This document shows, piece after piece, positions 25,539-35,085 of a DNA stretch of 64,000 bases. Within the stretch, counting starts at the first letter, position 1; every line of letters starts with the position of its first letter. Source of the stretch: Sideroxydans sp. (GTDB taxonomy: Bacteria > Pseudomonadota > Gammaproteobacteria > Burkholderiales > Gallionellaceae); contig JAQUAD010000001.1 in assembly GCA_028687425.1 (NCBI GenBank), positions 1-64,000 of the forward strand. The letters are read 5' to 3'. Position numbers and translations under genes: made by a program. The notes beneath the pieces were generated by a model that worked only from the letters and a program-made list of their open reading frames with translations, had not been told where the DNA came from and did not search any database.

Positions 25539-26140
25539 TGATGGATTCCAAAGTCTTGTTGAGCGTGGCGGCCTTGCTTGCTGCCGTGTCTTTGAATGCC
25601 GAGGCCAAGCTGTACAAGTGGGTGGATGAGAACGGCACCACGCACTACGGCGAGACGATCCCCCCGCGCTATGCTAACCGTGAAATGCAAACGCTGGATA
25701 AGGGGCGTCTGCAAGAGCGGGAATCCAGCAGAGACAAGCCTGGGCAATCCCATAAGGTGAAGTCCGAAGAAGAGCTGCTGGCTGAGCGGCGCGACAATGC
25801 GCTACTCAATACTTACAGCTCGGAGCAGGAGATCGACCTGTCACGGGATCGCAACCTGCAGCAGGTCGAGGCACGCATCACCAGCTATAACACGCTGCTC
25901 AAATCTGCCAACGAGAACCTTGCCAGCCTGCAGCAGGAACAGGAGCGCATCACCAAACAGAACCGCAAGATACCCAAATCACTGATGGAAGATCTGGAAA
26001 GCGCCCAGCAGCGCATCGATCAATTCCAGACTGAGCTGGATACCAATCTGGCTGAGCTGGAAGCCGTTAAGGAAAAGTATGCCGCTGACAAGGCACGCTA
26101 TCGCGAGCTGAAGGGATTGCCCCCGCTAAAAGGGGAGTGA
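25535..26140 (+). CDS. DUF4124 domain protein with coiled coil
   Basis: A 201-aa exported protein. A signal peptide ends NAEA/KLYKW near residue 23. The DUF4124 motif [20 protein letters not shown] follows directly; this small domain is frequent in periplasmic proteins of beta- and gammaproteobacteria and its role is unknown. Residues about 95-195 form a long charged coiled coil. Three consecutive Met-like starts (ATGATGATG) make the exact first residue uncertain. It overlaps pyrE by ATGA, and its stop touches the convergent carbonic anhydrase gene with no gap. Confidence 0.82.
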   Translation: MMMDSKVLLSVAALLAAVSLNAEAKLYKWVDENGTTHYGETIPPRYANREMQTLDKGRLQERESSRDKPGQSHKVKSEEELLAERRDNALLNTYSSEQEIDLSRDRNLQQVEARITSYNTLLKSANENLASLQQEQERITKQNRKIPKSLMEDLESAQQRIDQFQTELDTNLAELEAVKEKYAADKARYRELKGLPPLKGE

Positions 26141-26779
26141 TCACAAAGCGATGAACCGGCGGTTGTCTGCTTCGTATTGCAGCAACTGCCCGTGTTCTAT
26201 GTCGAAATACCAGCCGTGCAGCACCAACCGTCCATCCTCTACGCGTTCGCGTACCCAGTCGAAGCTCATCAGGTTATCCAGTGAACTGAGGATGGCCTGT
26301 TGTTCGCAGGCACGTTCCAGTTCCTGGCTCGAAGCATGCGGCATCTCTTGCAACACTTTGCTGCGCGCTTGCTCCGCCAAACGCATCCAGCTGCTGATGA
26401 AGGATTCCTGACCGTCTGTCGTAGCCGAGCCTCTCATCAATGCCTGAATGCCGCCGCATTGTGCATGGCCAAGCACGACGACATGTTCCACACCCAAGGT
26501 CTTCACGCCGTATTCCAGCGCGGCACTGGTGCCGTGACGACCGCCGATGCGGTTCTCGTCGGGTGGTACCAGATTGGCGACGTTGCGGATGACGAACAGG
26601 TCGCCCGGCGCGCAATCCAGCACCAGCGCCGGATCGACGCGCGAGTCGCAACAGGCAACCACCAGGATCTTCGGGGTCTGGCCTTCTTCTACGAGTTGAC
26701 GGTACAAGGCATCGTCGTGCGTGAAGTGCTGCTCACGGAAACGATGAAAACCCTTGATCAGGTCTGCCGGATTCGTCAT
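26141..26779 (-). CDS. can: Beta-class carbonic anhydrase
   Basis: A 212-aa beta carbonic anhydrase. It interconverts CO2 and bicarbonate. Zinc ligands are Cys43, His105 and Cys108 (HAQCGG); the Asp45-Arg47 dyad of CxDxR is intact in CCDSRVDP. The start overlaps the purC stop (ATGA), so they form one transcript. In an autotroph it could supply CO2 to RuBisCO or bicarbonate to carboxylases such as PurE/PurK and PEP carboxylase. Confidence 0.93.
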   Translation of the reverse strand: MTNPADLIKGFHRFREQHFTHDDALYRQLVEEGQTPKILVVACCDSRVDPALVLDCAPGDLFVIRNVANLVPPDENRIGGRHGTSAALEYGVKTLGVEHVVVLGHAQCGGIQALMRGSATTDGQESFISSWMRLAEQARSKVLQEMPHASSQELERACEQQAILSSLDNLMSFDWVRERVEDGRLVLHGWYFDIEHGQLLQYEADNRRFIAL

Positions 26780-27660
26780 TCGCCGGTCAGTAGCCGCTGC
26801 GCTTCGCGGTATTTGTCGGACGTCTTTTGCAGGATCTCGGCGGGAACAGCCGGTGCAGGCGGTTGCTTATTCCAGCCCGAAGACTCCAGCCAGTCGCGGA
26901 TGAACTGTTTGTCGAAGCTGGGCGGGTTGCTGCCGACCTGGTACTGGTCGGCCGGCCAGAACCGCGAGGAGTCCGGCGTCAGTGCTTCGTCGATCAGGTA
27001 CAGCCTGCCTTCGTCATCAGTGCCGAACTCGAACTTGGTATCGGCGATGATGATACCGCGCGTCAGCGCATAGTCTGCCGCTTCGGTGTAAAGCGCCAGC
27101 GTCGCATTCTTCACCTGCTCGGCCATGTCGTCACCCAGCAGCTTTTTGGCTTCCTCGAACGAGATGTTCTCGTCGTGGTCGCCCACAGCTGCTTTGGTCG
27201 ACGGCGTGAACAATGCCTGCGGCAATTTCTGTGCTTCCTGCAGACCGGCAGGCAACTGGATGCCGCACACGGCGCCGGTCTTCTTGTAATCCTTCCAGCC
27301 GGAACCGACCAGATAGCCGCGCACGATGGCCTCGATAGGCAAGGGCTTCAGCTTCTTGGTCACAAATGCACGGCCGCGCACCTGTGCTTTTTCGGCTTCG
27401 GTCTTCACCACCGATTCGGGAGCTATGCCTGACAGATGGTTGGGAATGACATGGCCCAGCTTCCTGAACCAGAAATTCGATACCGCCGTCAGTACCTCTC
27501 CCTTGCCGGGGATAGGCGTGGGCAGGATGAAATCGAATGCGGACAAGCGGTCGGTCTGCACGATCAGCAGATGGTTCGCATCCACTTCGTACAGGTCGCG
27601 CACTTTGCCGCGATGCAGGAATTTCAGGCTGGGCAGATTGGATTCGTGCAGTGCAGTCAT
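26776..27660 (-). CDS. purC: SAICAR synthase (phosphoribosylaminoimidazole-succinocarboxamide synthase)
   Basis: A 294-aa enzyme of purine synthesis that couples CAIR with aspartate using ATP. It shows [13 protein letters not shown] at the N-terminus, [20 protein letters not shown], the [13 protein letters not shown] motif and the C-terminal [12 protein letters not shown] and [12 protein letters not shown]. The start is the ATG behind GAGGT; the long in-frame extension upstream crosses the fbp end and is rejected. It is part of purE-fbp-purC-can. Confidence 0.95.
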   Translation of the reverse strand: MTALHESNLPSLKFLHRGKVRDLYEVDANHLLIVQTDRLSAFDFILPTPIPGKGEVLTAVSNFWFRKLGHVIPNHLSGIAPESVVKTEAEKAQVRGRAFVTKKLKPLPIEAIVRGYLVGSGWKDYKKTGAVCGIQLPAGLQEAQKLPQALFTPSTKAAVGDHDENISFEEAKKLLGDDMAEQVKNATLALYTEAADYALTRGIIIADTKFEFGTDDEGRLYLIDEALTPDSSRFWPADQYQVGSNPPSFDKQFIRDWLESSGWNKQPPAPAVPAEILQKTSDKYREAQRLLTGE

Positions 27661-27699
27661 GATGACCTCGTTGGTTTCAACATATTGCAGACGTGACAA

Positions 27700-27719
27700 C
27701 GCCCCCGTTGCCGGGGGCG
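27700..27719 (-). terminator. Stem-loop after fbp
   Basis: CGCCCCCG (27700-27707) pairs with CGGGGGCG (27712-27719) around TTGC. There is no real T-run on the minus strand, so it may only stabilise or attenuate the transcript between fbp and purC. Confidence 0.4.
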
Positions 27720-27731
27720 CCATTCGCTGAA

Positions 27732-28733
27732 TTACGCGCCTTTGTGGTAACCGACCACACGCTCGACTTCGTTCTTCGAGCCGAGGATCACGGGCACGCG
27801 CTGGTGCAGGCCTGTGGGTTGCACTTCCAGGATGCGCTCGCGGCCAGTGGAGCTCATGCCGCCTGCCTGTTCCACGATGAAGGACATCGGATTGGCTTCG
27901 TACATCAGGCGCAGCTTGCCAGCCTTGGCAGGATCCTTGGTGTCGAACGGGTACATGAAGATGCCGCCGCGGGTTAGGATGCGGTGCACTTCGGCCACCA
28001 TGGAAGCAACCCAACGCATGTTGAAGTTCTTCTCGCGGCCGCCGTCCTTGCCCTTCACGCACTCTTCAACGTAACGTTGTACCGGAGCTTCCCAGAAACG
28101 CTGGTTTGACATGTTGATGGCGAACTCGGCTGTGTCTTCCGGAATCTGCATGCTGGGGTGTGTCAGGAAGAAGTCGCCGACGTCGCGGTCCAGTGTGAAG
28201 CCATTCACGCCGTTGCCGGTGGTGATCACGATCATGGTGTTCGGGCCGTACAGGGCGTAGCCTGCACAAACCTGCTTGGTGCCGGGCTGCATGAAATCGG
28301 CAGCGGTCGGGTTGGTCACGCCTTCCGGGCAACGCAGGATGGAGAAGATGGTACCGACGGAGATGTTCACATCGATGTTGGAAGAGCCGTCCAGCGGGTC
28401 GAAGGTGATCAGGTACTTGCCGCGCGGATACTGCTTCGGGATCTCGTAGATGTCATCCATCTCTTCGGAAGCCATCGCTGCCAAGTGGCCGCCCCATTCG
28501 TTGGCCTTGATGAACACTTCATTGGTGATGATGTCGAGCTTCTTCTGTGTCTCGCCTTGTACGTTCTCGCTACCAGCGGAACCCAGCACGCCGATCAGCG
28601 CGCCTTTGTTCACGTCGTGCGCGATCTGCTTGCAAGCGGACACGATGTCGCTGATCAGGCCTGTGAAATCGCCGGTAGCACCCGGGATCTGACGTTGTTC
28701 TTCGATGATGAACTGAACCAAACTCTTGCTCAT
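27732..28733 (-). CDS. fbp: Fructose-1,6-bisphosphatase class I
   Basis: A 333-aa class I FBPase. It hydrolyses fructose 1,6-bisphosphate to fructose 6-phosphate in the Calvin cycle and gluconeogenesis. The metal-binding motif [13 protein letters not shown] and the upstream SEEMDD are intact, as is the C-terminal [11 protein letters not shown] segment. The start MSKSLVQFI follows GAGGAGAG; the ATG ten codons upstream overlaps that site. Its position beside the cbb cluster supports a role in CO2 fixation. Confidence 0.95.
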   Translation of the reverse strand: MSKSLVQFIIEEQRQIPGATGDFTGLISDIVSACKQIAHDVNKGALIGVLGSAGSENVQGETQKKLDIITNEVFIKANEWGGHLAAMASEEMDDIYEIPKQYPRGKYLITFDPLDGSSNIDVNISVGTIFSILRCPEGVTNPTAADFMQPGTKQVCAGYALYGPNTMIVITTGNGVNGFTLDRDVGDFFLTHPSMQIPEDTAEFAINMSNQRFWEAPVQRYVEECVKGKDGGREKNFNMRWVASMVAEVHRILTRGGIFMYPFDTKDPAKAGKLRLMYEANPMSFIVEQAGGMSSTGRERILEVQPTGLHQRVPVILGSKNEVERVVGYHKGA

Positions 28734-28831
28734 TGCTGCTCTCTCCTCTAATTGAATTTCCAACTGCGTGATTTTACAGGTTTTCCCTTGCGCACTCTAT
28801 GACTATTTGATCTTGAGCGGCGCGCTTTGCC

Positions 28832-29350
28832 TTATTTGGCAGCCAATTTCGCCATGGCCTCGTCCGCCGTCTGCTCATAACGGGCGCGTTCCTGCTTGGC
28901 TGCGTCTTCCAGCGCCTGATTGATCTCGGGGTATTTCAGCGCCAGGATGCGCGCGGCCAGCATGGCTGCGTTCTTCGCGCCGTCCACCGCCACAGTAGCA
29001 ACAGGCACCCCGGGTGGCATCTGCACCGTCGCCAGCAGCGCATCCAGACCGGACACTACTCCGCCGGACAGCGGCAGGCCGATCACCGGCAAACGAGTAT
29101 GTCCGGCGATCACGCCCGCCAGGTGCGCTGCCATGCCGGCGCAACCGACCAGCACTTGCACGCCTTCCGCATGTGCACGCTCGATGTAAGCGACCACTTT
29201 ATCCGGTGTGCGGTGTGCCGAGGCCACCACGATCTCGCTGGCAATGCCGAGGTCGGTCAATGTGTCACGCACCTTGATCACGGTGGGCAGATCGTTGGGG
29301 CTGCCAGTGAGGATGCCTACCAATACCTTGCCGCTGGAAGCTGCTGCCAT
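28832..29350 (-). CDS. purE: N5-carboxyaminoimidazole ribonucleotide mutase
   Basis: A 172-aa PurE. It converts N5-CAIR to CAIR in purine synthesis. SAHRTPDK and the [12 protein letters not shown] segment are typical. The phosphate-binding loop reads GSPNDLPTV where the common form is GSxSDW, a variant but the key Asp is present. A purK partner is not in the window. AAGGAGA precedes the ATG. It sits 24 bp after cbbO and could be co-transcribed with the RuBisCO genes. Confidence 0.9.
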   Translation of the reverse strand: MAAASSGKVLVGILTGSPNDLPTVIKVRDTLTDLGIASEIVVASAHRTPDKVVAYIERAHAEGVQVLVGCAGMAAHLAGVIAGHTRLPVIGLPLSGGVVSGLDALLATVQMPPGVPVATVAVDGAKNAAMLAARILALKYPEINQALEDAAKQERARYEQTADEAMAKLAAK

Positions 29351-29374
29351 GTCTTTCTCCTTGGTTTCGATTGC

Positions 29375-31648
29375 TTATTTGGTCAGGGCGATGAACAACT
29401 CCGGTAGTTTCACCGGAAGCTGGCTCACGTTATCCACGATAGTGTATTGCTTGCCGAAGATGTCGGAAACATATTCGTCCGCCTTGGGGTCCAGATTGAT
29501 GCAATAGGTGTAGATGCCGTCGCGGTCCAGTTCCTTTACGGCCTGACGCGCGTCTGCAATCAACAGCTGCGGATCGTGCACGTCGATATCGGCCGGTTCG
29601 CCATCGGTCAGGATCAGCATCAGTTTCTTATCTGCTTGCTGCGTTTTCAAATAGTGCCCGGCGTGACGCATCGCTGCGCCCATGCGCGTCGAATAACCCG
29701 CCTGCATCTCTGCCAGACGCGATTTCACCTCATCGCCCCATGTCTCTTTGAAGCCTTTGAGATGGTAGTAGCGCACATCGTGGCGAGTATTGGAATGAAA
29801 ACCGCCGATGGCGAATGAATCCCCGACCTGTTGCACCGACCAAGCCAGCAGCGACACCGCCTCCTGGCTCAATTCGAGGATGGTCTGCTGGCTGCCGGCC
29901 GCCTTCTCGCTCAGCGACTGCGACAGATCGACCAGTAACGTGACCGCAAAACTGCGCCCGTCGGTACGGTGCGACATGTTGATGCGCGGATCCGGCGAAG
30001 AGCCGCTCTTGTAGTCGATCAAGGATCGGATCGCCACGTCCAGATCCAGCTCGGAACCTTCTTCCTGATAGCGGATGCGCACCTTGTCCTGCGGCTTGAG
30101 CAGTTCCAGCATGGCCTTCAGACGCTTGGCCAGCTTGTTGTGCTTGAGCAGCAGGTCGTCGATCTTGCCCGGGTTGCCGCGCGGGTGCAGCGCTTCATAC
30201 ACGCTCACCCAGTCCGGACGGTAGCTCTGCGCGTTGTAGTCCCATTCGTCGTAGTGGCGCGGCGGCAGACCGTTCAGTTCTTCTTCAGCGGTCTGTCGCC
30301 GGTCGAGATGCTCGAACATCTCGTCCTCGTCGCTCTCTTCGATGTAGATCCACAGGTGACGGTTGTCATCGCGGTAGCTGACTTCGGTGTTTTCAAAGTA
30401 CATCTGCGCCGACAGATCGCGCTGGCCGCGAGTGCGCGCGATGAATGCCAATGCGACCGATGCCATCTCGGCGCTGGTCGATGCCCCGCTCGCCATCAAT
30501 TCGTGGAAGCGCTGCACGAATTCGCGGATGTGTTCGTTCTGGTACTGGAAATCCGGGTCGAGGATGGCGCGCGATAGCAGGGCCAGACGCAGCCTGAAAA
30601 CGGAGATGCCTTGTTCTTCCAGTTGCAGGTCTTCTTCCTTGGGGATCGGATGCAGGGCCAGCAGTAGTTTGCGCAACCCCGGATATTTCTGGCACGCCAG
30701 ATGATCCACGCGCGAGTCTTCGAAGATCTCGACACTGGCGCGCTGGAACGGGCTCCAGTTGTCCACGATCATCTTCTGCGACCAGCGGCGGTGTGCTGCC
30801 ATATGCGCCAACGCGGCACGATAGCGGTCTATGCCGGGCACTCCTTCCAGATCATCATACGCATCGGGCAGACGGATGCCGTCGTCGGTGAAGTAGGGCA
30901 TGGGCTTGCGCAGATCATCGAATGCCTCGGAATAGGGGATGAGGTAATCGCTGTCATCCCACAGGGCGCGGATATAGGTGTCCAGCTTGCGCTCGTTGTC
31001 TACCAGCAGCGTGCCTTGACGTTCGCGCTGCATCACCGCGATGGCATCGGCAGATTCCAGGCTGAAGTATTCGACCTGTCGCTCCGGGTGATCGTTGTAG
31101 TATTTGATGCCGTATTCGATCCAGTTGTGCAGCCCTTGCAGGGACAGGGCGCCCAGCAAACGCGGGGCCTGTTTCAGCAGTTCGGGCAAACCGGGGCTGG
31201 GAAAGGTGGTGTGGTGGCCGTGCACCGAACCCGAAGTGCGGTCCAGCATGTCGCGCACCAGCGCGATGTATTTCTTGAACAGTTTGCTCGTCTGCAGGCG
31301 GCGCGCCACAGCACCGCTGGTTTGCAGAAACGGCACCATGGCCTTGAAGTTGGTGTGCGTGGACATGTATTCCGCGAACTCGCGCAACTCGATCAGCGTG
31401 TACTCACCCACGACGGCGGCCACGCCCGGCGCTTCTTCCAGATAGACCAGCAAGGGCTCAGCCCCGCGCCCCATCTTGCCGATGATGCGCGCGTTCTCGA
31501 TGTAGGCTTCCAGTCCCGCCTTGCTCAGCAACTGCTTCGCTTCGCGCAGGCATTCGTCGAAGACGGCATTGACCTGGGCGAAGCGGCAACCCAGCTTCTC
31601 CCAGTACAGTGCGGTCTCTTCGTCCCTTTCCAGCACGGCGTCAGTCAT
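29375..31648 (-). CDS. cbbO: CbbO, VWA-domain RuBisCO activase subunit
   Basis: A 757-aa protein of the CbbO/NorD type. The C-terminal von Willebrand A domain (about 560-757) carries the MIDAS residues in LLVDLSQSLSEKA and the ILTDGEPADID loop. CbbO binds inhibited RuBisCO and, with the CbbQ hexamer, removes sugar phosphates from the active site. The order cbbM-cbbQ-cbbO matches the form II (Q2O2) activase. GGAGG precedes the start, 25 bp after cbbQ. Confidence 0.93.
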   Translation of the reverse strand: MTDAVLERDEETALYWEKLGCRFAQVNAVFDECLREAKQLLSKAGLEAYIENARIIGKMGRGAEPLLVYLEEAPGVAAVVGEYTLIELREFAEYMSTHTNFKAMVPFLQTSGAVARRLQTSKLFKKYIALVRDMLDRTSGSVHGHHTTFPSPGLPELLKQAPRLLGALSLQGLHNWIEYGIKYYNDHPERQVEYFSLESADAIAVMQRERQGTLLVDNERKLDTYIRALWDDSDYLIPYSEAFDDLRKPMPYFTDDGIRLPDAYDDLEGVPGIDRYRAALAHMAAHRRWSQKMIVDNWSPFQRASVEIFEDSRVDHLACQKYPGLRKLLLALHPIPKEEDLQLEEQGISVFRLRLALLSRAILDPDFQYQNEHIREFVQRFHELMASGASTSAEMASVALAFIARTRGQRDLSAQMYFENTEVSYRDDNRHLWIYIEESDEDEMFEHLDRRQTAEEELNGLPPRHYDEWDYNAQSYRPDWVSVYEALHPRGNPGKIDDLLLKHNKLAKRLKAMLELLKPQDKVRIRYQEEGSELDLDVAIRSLIDYKSGSSPDPRINMSHRTDGRSFAVTLLVDLSQSLSEKAAGSQQTILELSQEAVSLLAWSVQQVGDSFAIGGFHSNTRHDVRYYHLKGFKETWGDEVKSRLAEMQAGYSTRMGAAMRHAGHYLKTQQADKKLMLILTDGEPADIDVHDPQLLIADARQAVKELDRDGIYTYCINLDPKADEYVSDIFGKQYTIVDNVSQLPVKLPELFIALTK

Positions 31649-31673
31649 CGCTCAGCCTCCGTAGTCCTCATCC

Positions 31674-32477
31674 TCAGCCGAAAGAGGCTTCGATGGCGTG
31701 ATCCAGCGTGTCGCGGATGTCTGCATCGTCGGTGATCGGACGTACCATCGCCATGCGGCATGCGGCCTTGGCTTCGACGCCGTTCTTGATCAGCGTAGCC
31801 GCATAGACCAGCAGACGCGTGGAGATGCCTTCTTCCAGACCGTGGCCTTTCAGGTTGCGTGCGGCCTGGCCGATCTGCACCAGCTTGCTGCAAGTACCCA
31901 CTTCCAATCCAGTCTCCTTGGACAGGATCTCGGCTTCCAGTTCCGGACTCGGATAGTCGAATTCGAAGCCGGTGAAGCGTTGCTTGGTCGATTGCTTCAG
32001 GTCCTTCATCAGGCTCTGGTAGCCGGGGTTGTACGAGATCACCAGCTGGAAGTCGGGATGCGCCTCGATCAGCTCGCCCTTCTTGTCCAGCGGCAGGGTG
32101 CGGCGGTGGTCGGTCAGCGGGTGGATCACCACGGTGGTGTCCTGACGCGCTTCGACGACTTCATCCAGATAGCAGATGGCGCCGATGCGTGCTGCGGTGG
32201 TCAGCGGGCCGTCCAGCCAGCGTGTACCGTTGGCGTCCAGCAGATAGCGACCGACCAGGTCGGATGCCGTCATGTCTTCGTTACAGGCCACGGTGATCAG
32301 CGGCTTGTTGAGCTTCCACGCCATGTATTCGATGAAGCGCGATTTACCGCAGCCGGTCGGGCCTTTGACCATCACCGGCAGGCGGGCGTTGTAGGCGGCT
32401 TCGTAAAGTGCGACCTCATCACCTTGTGCCTGATAGAACGGCTCGGCGTGGACCTTGTATTGTTCCTTGTTATCCAT
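31674..32477 (-). CDS. cbbQ: CbbQ, MoxR-type AAA+ RuBisCO activase
   Basis: A 267-aa AAA+ ATPase of the MoxR family. Walker A is GPTGCGKS at residues 39-46; Walker B is ICYLDEVVEA, and a sensor/arginine region follows (KQRFTGFEFDYP). As a hexamer with one CbbO it remodels RuBisCO. The start follows AAGGAG; an in-frame ATG 17 codons upstream overlaps the terminator region after cbbM. It is 111 bp downstream of cbbM, behind a strong hairpin, so its level may be lower than that of cbbM. Confidence 0.94.
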   Translation of the reverse strand: MDNKEQYKVHAEPFYQAQGDEVALYEAAYNARLPVMVKGPTGCGKSRFIEYMAWKLNKPLITVACNEDMTASDLVGRYLLDANGTRWLDGPLTTAARIGAICYLDEVVEARQDTTVVIHPLTDHRRTLPLDKKGELIEAHPDFQLVISYNPGYQSLMKDLKQSTKQRFTGFEFDYPSPELEAEILSKETGLEVGTCSKLVQIGQAARNLKGHGLEEGISTRLLVYAATLIKNGVEAKAACRMAMVRPITDDADIRDTLDHAIEASFG

Positions 32478-32531
32478 AGCGAACTCCTTGTTCGTGCATG
32501 CCCGCAAGCGATTTGCGGGTTTGTGCATCTG

Positions 32532-32569
32532 GAAAAAAACGCCCCCATCGTGTGGGGGCGCATTTTTTT
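32532..32569. terminator. Hairpin terminator between cbbM and cbbQ
   Basis: CGCCCCCA (32540-32547) pairs with TGGGGGCG (32553-32560) around TCGTG, with an A-run before it and a T-run after it, so it reads as a terminator on both strands. It probably limits read-through from the highly expressed cbbM into cbbQ-cbbO. Confidence 0.82.
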
Positions 32570-32588
32570 GCTTCGATACTGCCTGAGC

Positions 32589-34001
32589 TTACTTGTGTGC
32601 GCCCAGCTTTTCGCGCCAGCCTGCGAACAACTTGTCCGCATCCTTGGGGAAGGAATCGAATGCACGGGCGAACTCCTTGTGAGTCTTCGCGTATTCGATC
32701 GGATCCGCACCGGACTTCCAGCACTCGTATGCCTGGCCGAGGGAGATACCGCCGGCTGCCGGGCTGTCGATGTGGCCGAAGGAGCCGCCGCCGCAGGTGT
32801 TAATCACGTTACCGTGGCCCAGGTTCTGGAAGAAGCCCGGCAGACGCAGTGCGTTCATACCGCCCGAGATGATCGGGGTAGTGGCCTTCATGCCGTACCA
32901 CTTCTGGTAGAAGTAAGGTCCCTGGCACTCATCACGCTCCAGCATGTATGCCAGTACGGTTTCCTTGCCGTGGCCTTCCATCTTGCCGTAGCCCATGGTG
33001 CCGGTGTGCATACCGGAAGCGCCCATCAGACGCACCATCTTCATGTAGCACAGCGGATCCATACCCATCGGGCTCTTGTAGGAAGTCACTGCACCGTGGC
33101 CTGCACGGTGGAAGTGCAGGAAGGTGTCCGGGAATGCGCGGCGGCATGTGGTCACGCCAGCCGGACCTGCCACGAAGCCGTCGACTAGGAAGGCAACGTG
33201 ATCAGCGGAGTTGTACTTGGCGAAGGTTTCCAGAACGAATTCGCCGCGGTGGATCATCTCGCCGTGGTAGTCGGCAGTGATGTTGGCGGAGAACAGCTTG
33301 GCCTGGCCGGTTGCTTGTTGTGCACGGTCCATGGCTTCTGCAACCTTGGGCATGACCACTTCCATCGGGCAGAACGGCTGGTTGGCTTGCGGCTCGTCGT
33401 TCTTGATGAAGTCGCCACCCAGCCAGAAGTCGTAACATGCCTTCGCGAACGGCTCAGGACGCAGACCCAGCTTCGGCTTGATGATGGTACCGGCGATGTA
33501 ACCACCGTCCACTTCCGGACGACCCAATACTTTCCACAGGTTGGAGATGTTGGCGGACGGACCGTCGAACTTCTTGACCATGCATTCGGGGATCAGGAAG
33601 TCCAGCATGCGCAGACCTTGGTGGTCGCTCATACCCTGATTGTTACCCAGGATCAGAGACCACATGTGGGAGATGTTGTAGATGCCGTCAGTCAGGTTCG
33701 GGTCAAACAGGTCAACCGGGTAAGCGATCTTCATCAAACCGCCGCCCTTCACAGGATCGTCACCGAATGCGGTTTCGTCCACTTCGTACACCAGCGCGTC
33801 AACGCCGCGGGTGAAGTCGTCGGTAGTAGACACTTCAACGTTGGTACCGGTGGAGGATTCAGCTGCAACGTGAGCAGCCACTTCCAGGAAGCCGTAACCC
33901 TTGGCAGGGATCAGCTTGTATGCAACCAGCAGGTGCTTACCACCAGCGATCAAATCTGCTTCTTTCAGATTCAGATTTGCATAACGATTCGATTGATCCA
34001 T
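32589..34001 (-). CDS. cbbM: Form II ribulose-1,5-bisphosphate carboxylase/oxygenase
   Basis: A 470-aa form II RuBisCO large subunit. It fixes CO2 onto ribulose 1,5-bisphosphate. The carbamylated Lys200 lies in [10 protein letters not shown], with the catalytic IIKPKLGL loop before it, then HRAGH, loop 6-type [10 protein letters not shown] and [13 protein letters not shown]. No small-subunit gene is nearby, as expected for form II, which works as dimers. The start follows a GAGGAGAA site. Divergent from cbbR, whose binding motifs lie in the gap. Form II enzymes suit high CO2 and low O2. Confidence 0.98.
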   Translation of the reverse strand: MDQSNRYANLNLKEADLIAGGKHLLVAYKLIPAKGYGFLEVAAHVAAESSTGTNVEVSTTDDFTRGVDALVYEVDETAFGDDPVKGGGLMKIAYPVDLFDPNLTDGIYNISHMWSLILGNNQGMSDHQGLRMLDFLIPECMVKKFDGPSANISNLWKVLGRPEVDGGYIAGTIIKPKLGLRPEPFAKACYDFWLGGDFIKNDEPQANQPFCPMEVVMPKVAEAMDRAQQATGQAKLFSANITADYHGEMIHRGEFVLETFAKYNSADHVAFLVDGFVAGPAGVTTCRRAFPDTFLHFHRAGHGAVTSYKSPMGMDPLCYMKMVRLMGASGMHTGTMGYGKMEGHGKETVLAYMLERDECQGPYFYQKWYGMKATTPIISGGMNALRLPGFFQNLGHGNVINTCGGGSFGHIDSPAAGGISLGQAYECWKSGADPIEYAKTHKEFARAFDSFPKDADKLFAGWREKLGAHK

Positions 34002-34057
34002 TATTTTCTCCTCTTGTCGTATTGATGTTCTTGCAACGGCGTGCACTTTACTCACCC

Positions 34058-34111
34058 GTTATCATAAATAACAGTCAAATATTTTTATTACTATCATAAG
34101 CAATGCTTATG
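34058..34111. promoter_or_regulatory. CbbR operator sites between cbbM and cbbR
   Basis: Two LysR-type T-N11-A palindromes lie in the 129-bp divergent gap: GTTATCATAAATAAC (34058-34072) and CATAAGCAATGCTTATG (34095-34111, perfect 7-bp arms). Both are AT-rich and share a CATAA core. The second is 20 bp before cbbR, the first nearer cbbM, as expected for an auto-regulating activator. Confidence 0.7.
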
Positions 34112-34130
34112 GCATAAAATCTTGACCGTC

Positions 34131-35039
34131 ATGTTGCCACTCACGCTTCGCCAACTGCAGGTATTTGAAAGTGTCTCGCGCCACTTGAGCCATTCACGTG
34201 CTGCGGAAGAACTATTCCTGTCGCAGCCTGCAGTTTCTATGCAGATCAAGCAGGCTGAGCAGACTATCGGGATTCCCCTGTTCGAGCAAGCAGGCAAGCG
34301 CCTGTTCCTGACCGAGGCTGGACGTGAGCTGATGCATTATTCGCGTGCCATATTGCAATTGATGCAGGAGATGGAGTCCAGCTTCGATGCCATGAAAGGC
34401 ATGGAGCGGGGCAAGCTGAACATCGCGGTAGTCAGCACGGCCAACTACTTCATGCCGCAGTTGCTGGCCAGCTTCATCCGTATCCATCCCGGCATCCAGG
34501 TCGCGCTTTCGGTCGCCAACCGTGACGCAGTGTTAAAACAGCTGTCCGAGAATCTGGCCGACCTCGCCATCATGGGCCAGCCTCCGGCAGGGACCGAAAT
34601 GGTCGCCACGCCCTTCTTGCAGAATCCCATGGTGGTGATTGCCGCACCCTCGCATCCACTGGCGCAGCTCAAGAACATCCAGGCCCATCAGCTGGCGCGC
34701 GAGACTTTCCTGTTGCGTGAGTTGGGTTCGGGTACACGCGGCGTGGTGGAGCGTTACTTCGACAGCCACAAGCTGCCTTTGCCTGCGCACATGGAGATGG
34801 ACACCAACGAGGCCATCAAGCAGTCGGTGCAGGCGGGTATGGGTATAGGCATCATTTCGCAGCACGGCATCGAGCTGGAGCTGGAGACCGGGCGGCTGGT
34901 AGTGCTCGATATGGAAGGCTTCCCCATTGTGCGTCACTGGTACATCGTGCAACGCAAGGACAAGCGGCCTTCTACCGCGACACGCGAGTTCGAGCGCTTC
35001 CTGCTGGAGCAGGCGCAAGACAAAGATACGGATAAATAA
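34131..35039 (+). CDS. cbbR: CbbR, LysR-type regulator of CO2 fixation genes
   Basis: A 302-aa LysR-family activator. The N-terminal winged helix-turn-helix (about 1-60, LTLRQLQVFESV, SRAAEELFLSQPAVSMQIKQ) binds DNA; the rest is the effector domain (for example RELGSGTRGVVERYF). CbbR activates cbb operons and responds to metabolites such as RuBP, PEP or NADPH. I use the ATG at MLPLTLRQ; a TTG three codons upstream is an alternative. Divergent placement from cbbM makes the assignment secure. Confidence 0.94.
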   Translation: MLPLTLRQLQVFESVSRHLSHSRAAEELFLSQPAVSMQIKQAEQTIGIPLFEQAGKRLFLTEAGRELMHYSRAILQLMQEMESSFDAMKGMERGKLNIAVVSTANYFMPQLLASFIRIHPGIQVALSVANRDAVLKQLSENLADLAIMGQPPAGTEMVATPFLQNPMVVIAAPSHPLAQLKNIQAHQLARETFLLRELGSGTRGVVERYFDSHKLPLPAHMEMDTNEAIKQSVQAGMGIGIISQHGIELELETGRLVVLDMEGFPIVRHWYIVQRKDKRPSTATREFERFLLEQAQDKDTDK

Positions 35040-35066
35040 AAAAGCGGCCCGAAGGCCGCTTTTTTA
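35038..35066. terminator. Bidirectional terminator between cbbR and fba
   Basis: AAAAGCGGCC and GGCCGCTTTT pair around CGAA immediately after the cbbR stop, with A-run and T-run flanks. It serves both convergent genes. Confidence 0.88.
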
Positions 35067-35085
35067 TTGTTGCTTGTGACGCTTA

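Noticed and set aside
26776..28062. Extended purC reading frame into fbp
   Set aside because: The 134 extra codons overlap fbp in another frame and are Arg/His-rich; GAGGT marks the start at 27660.
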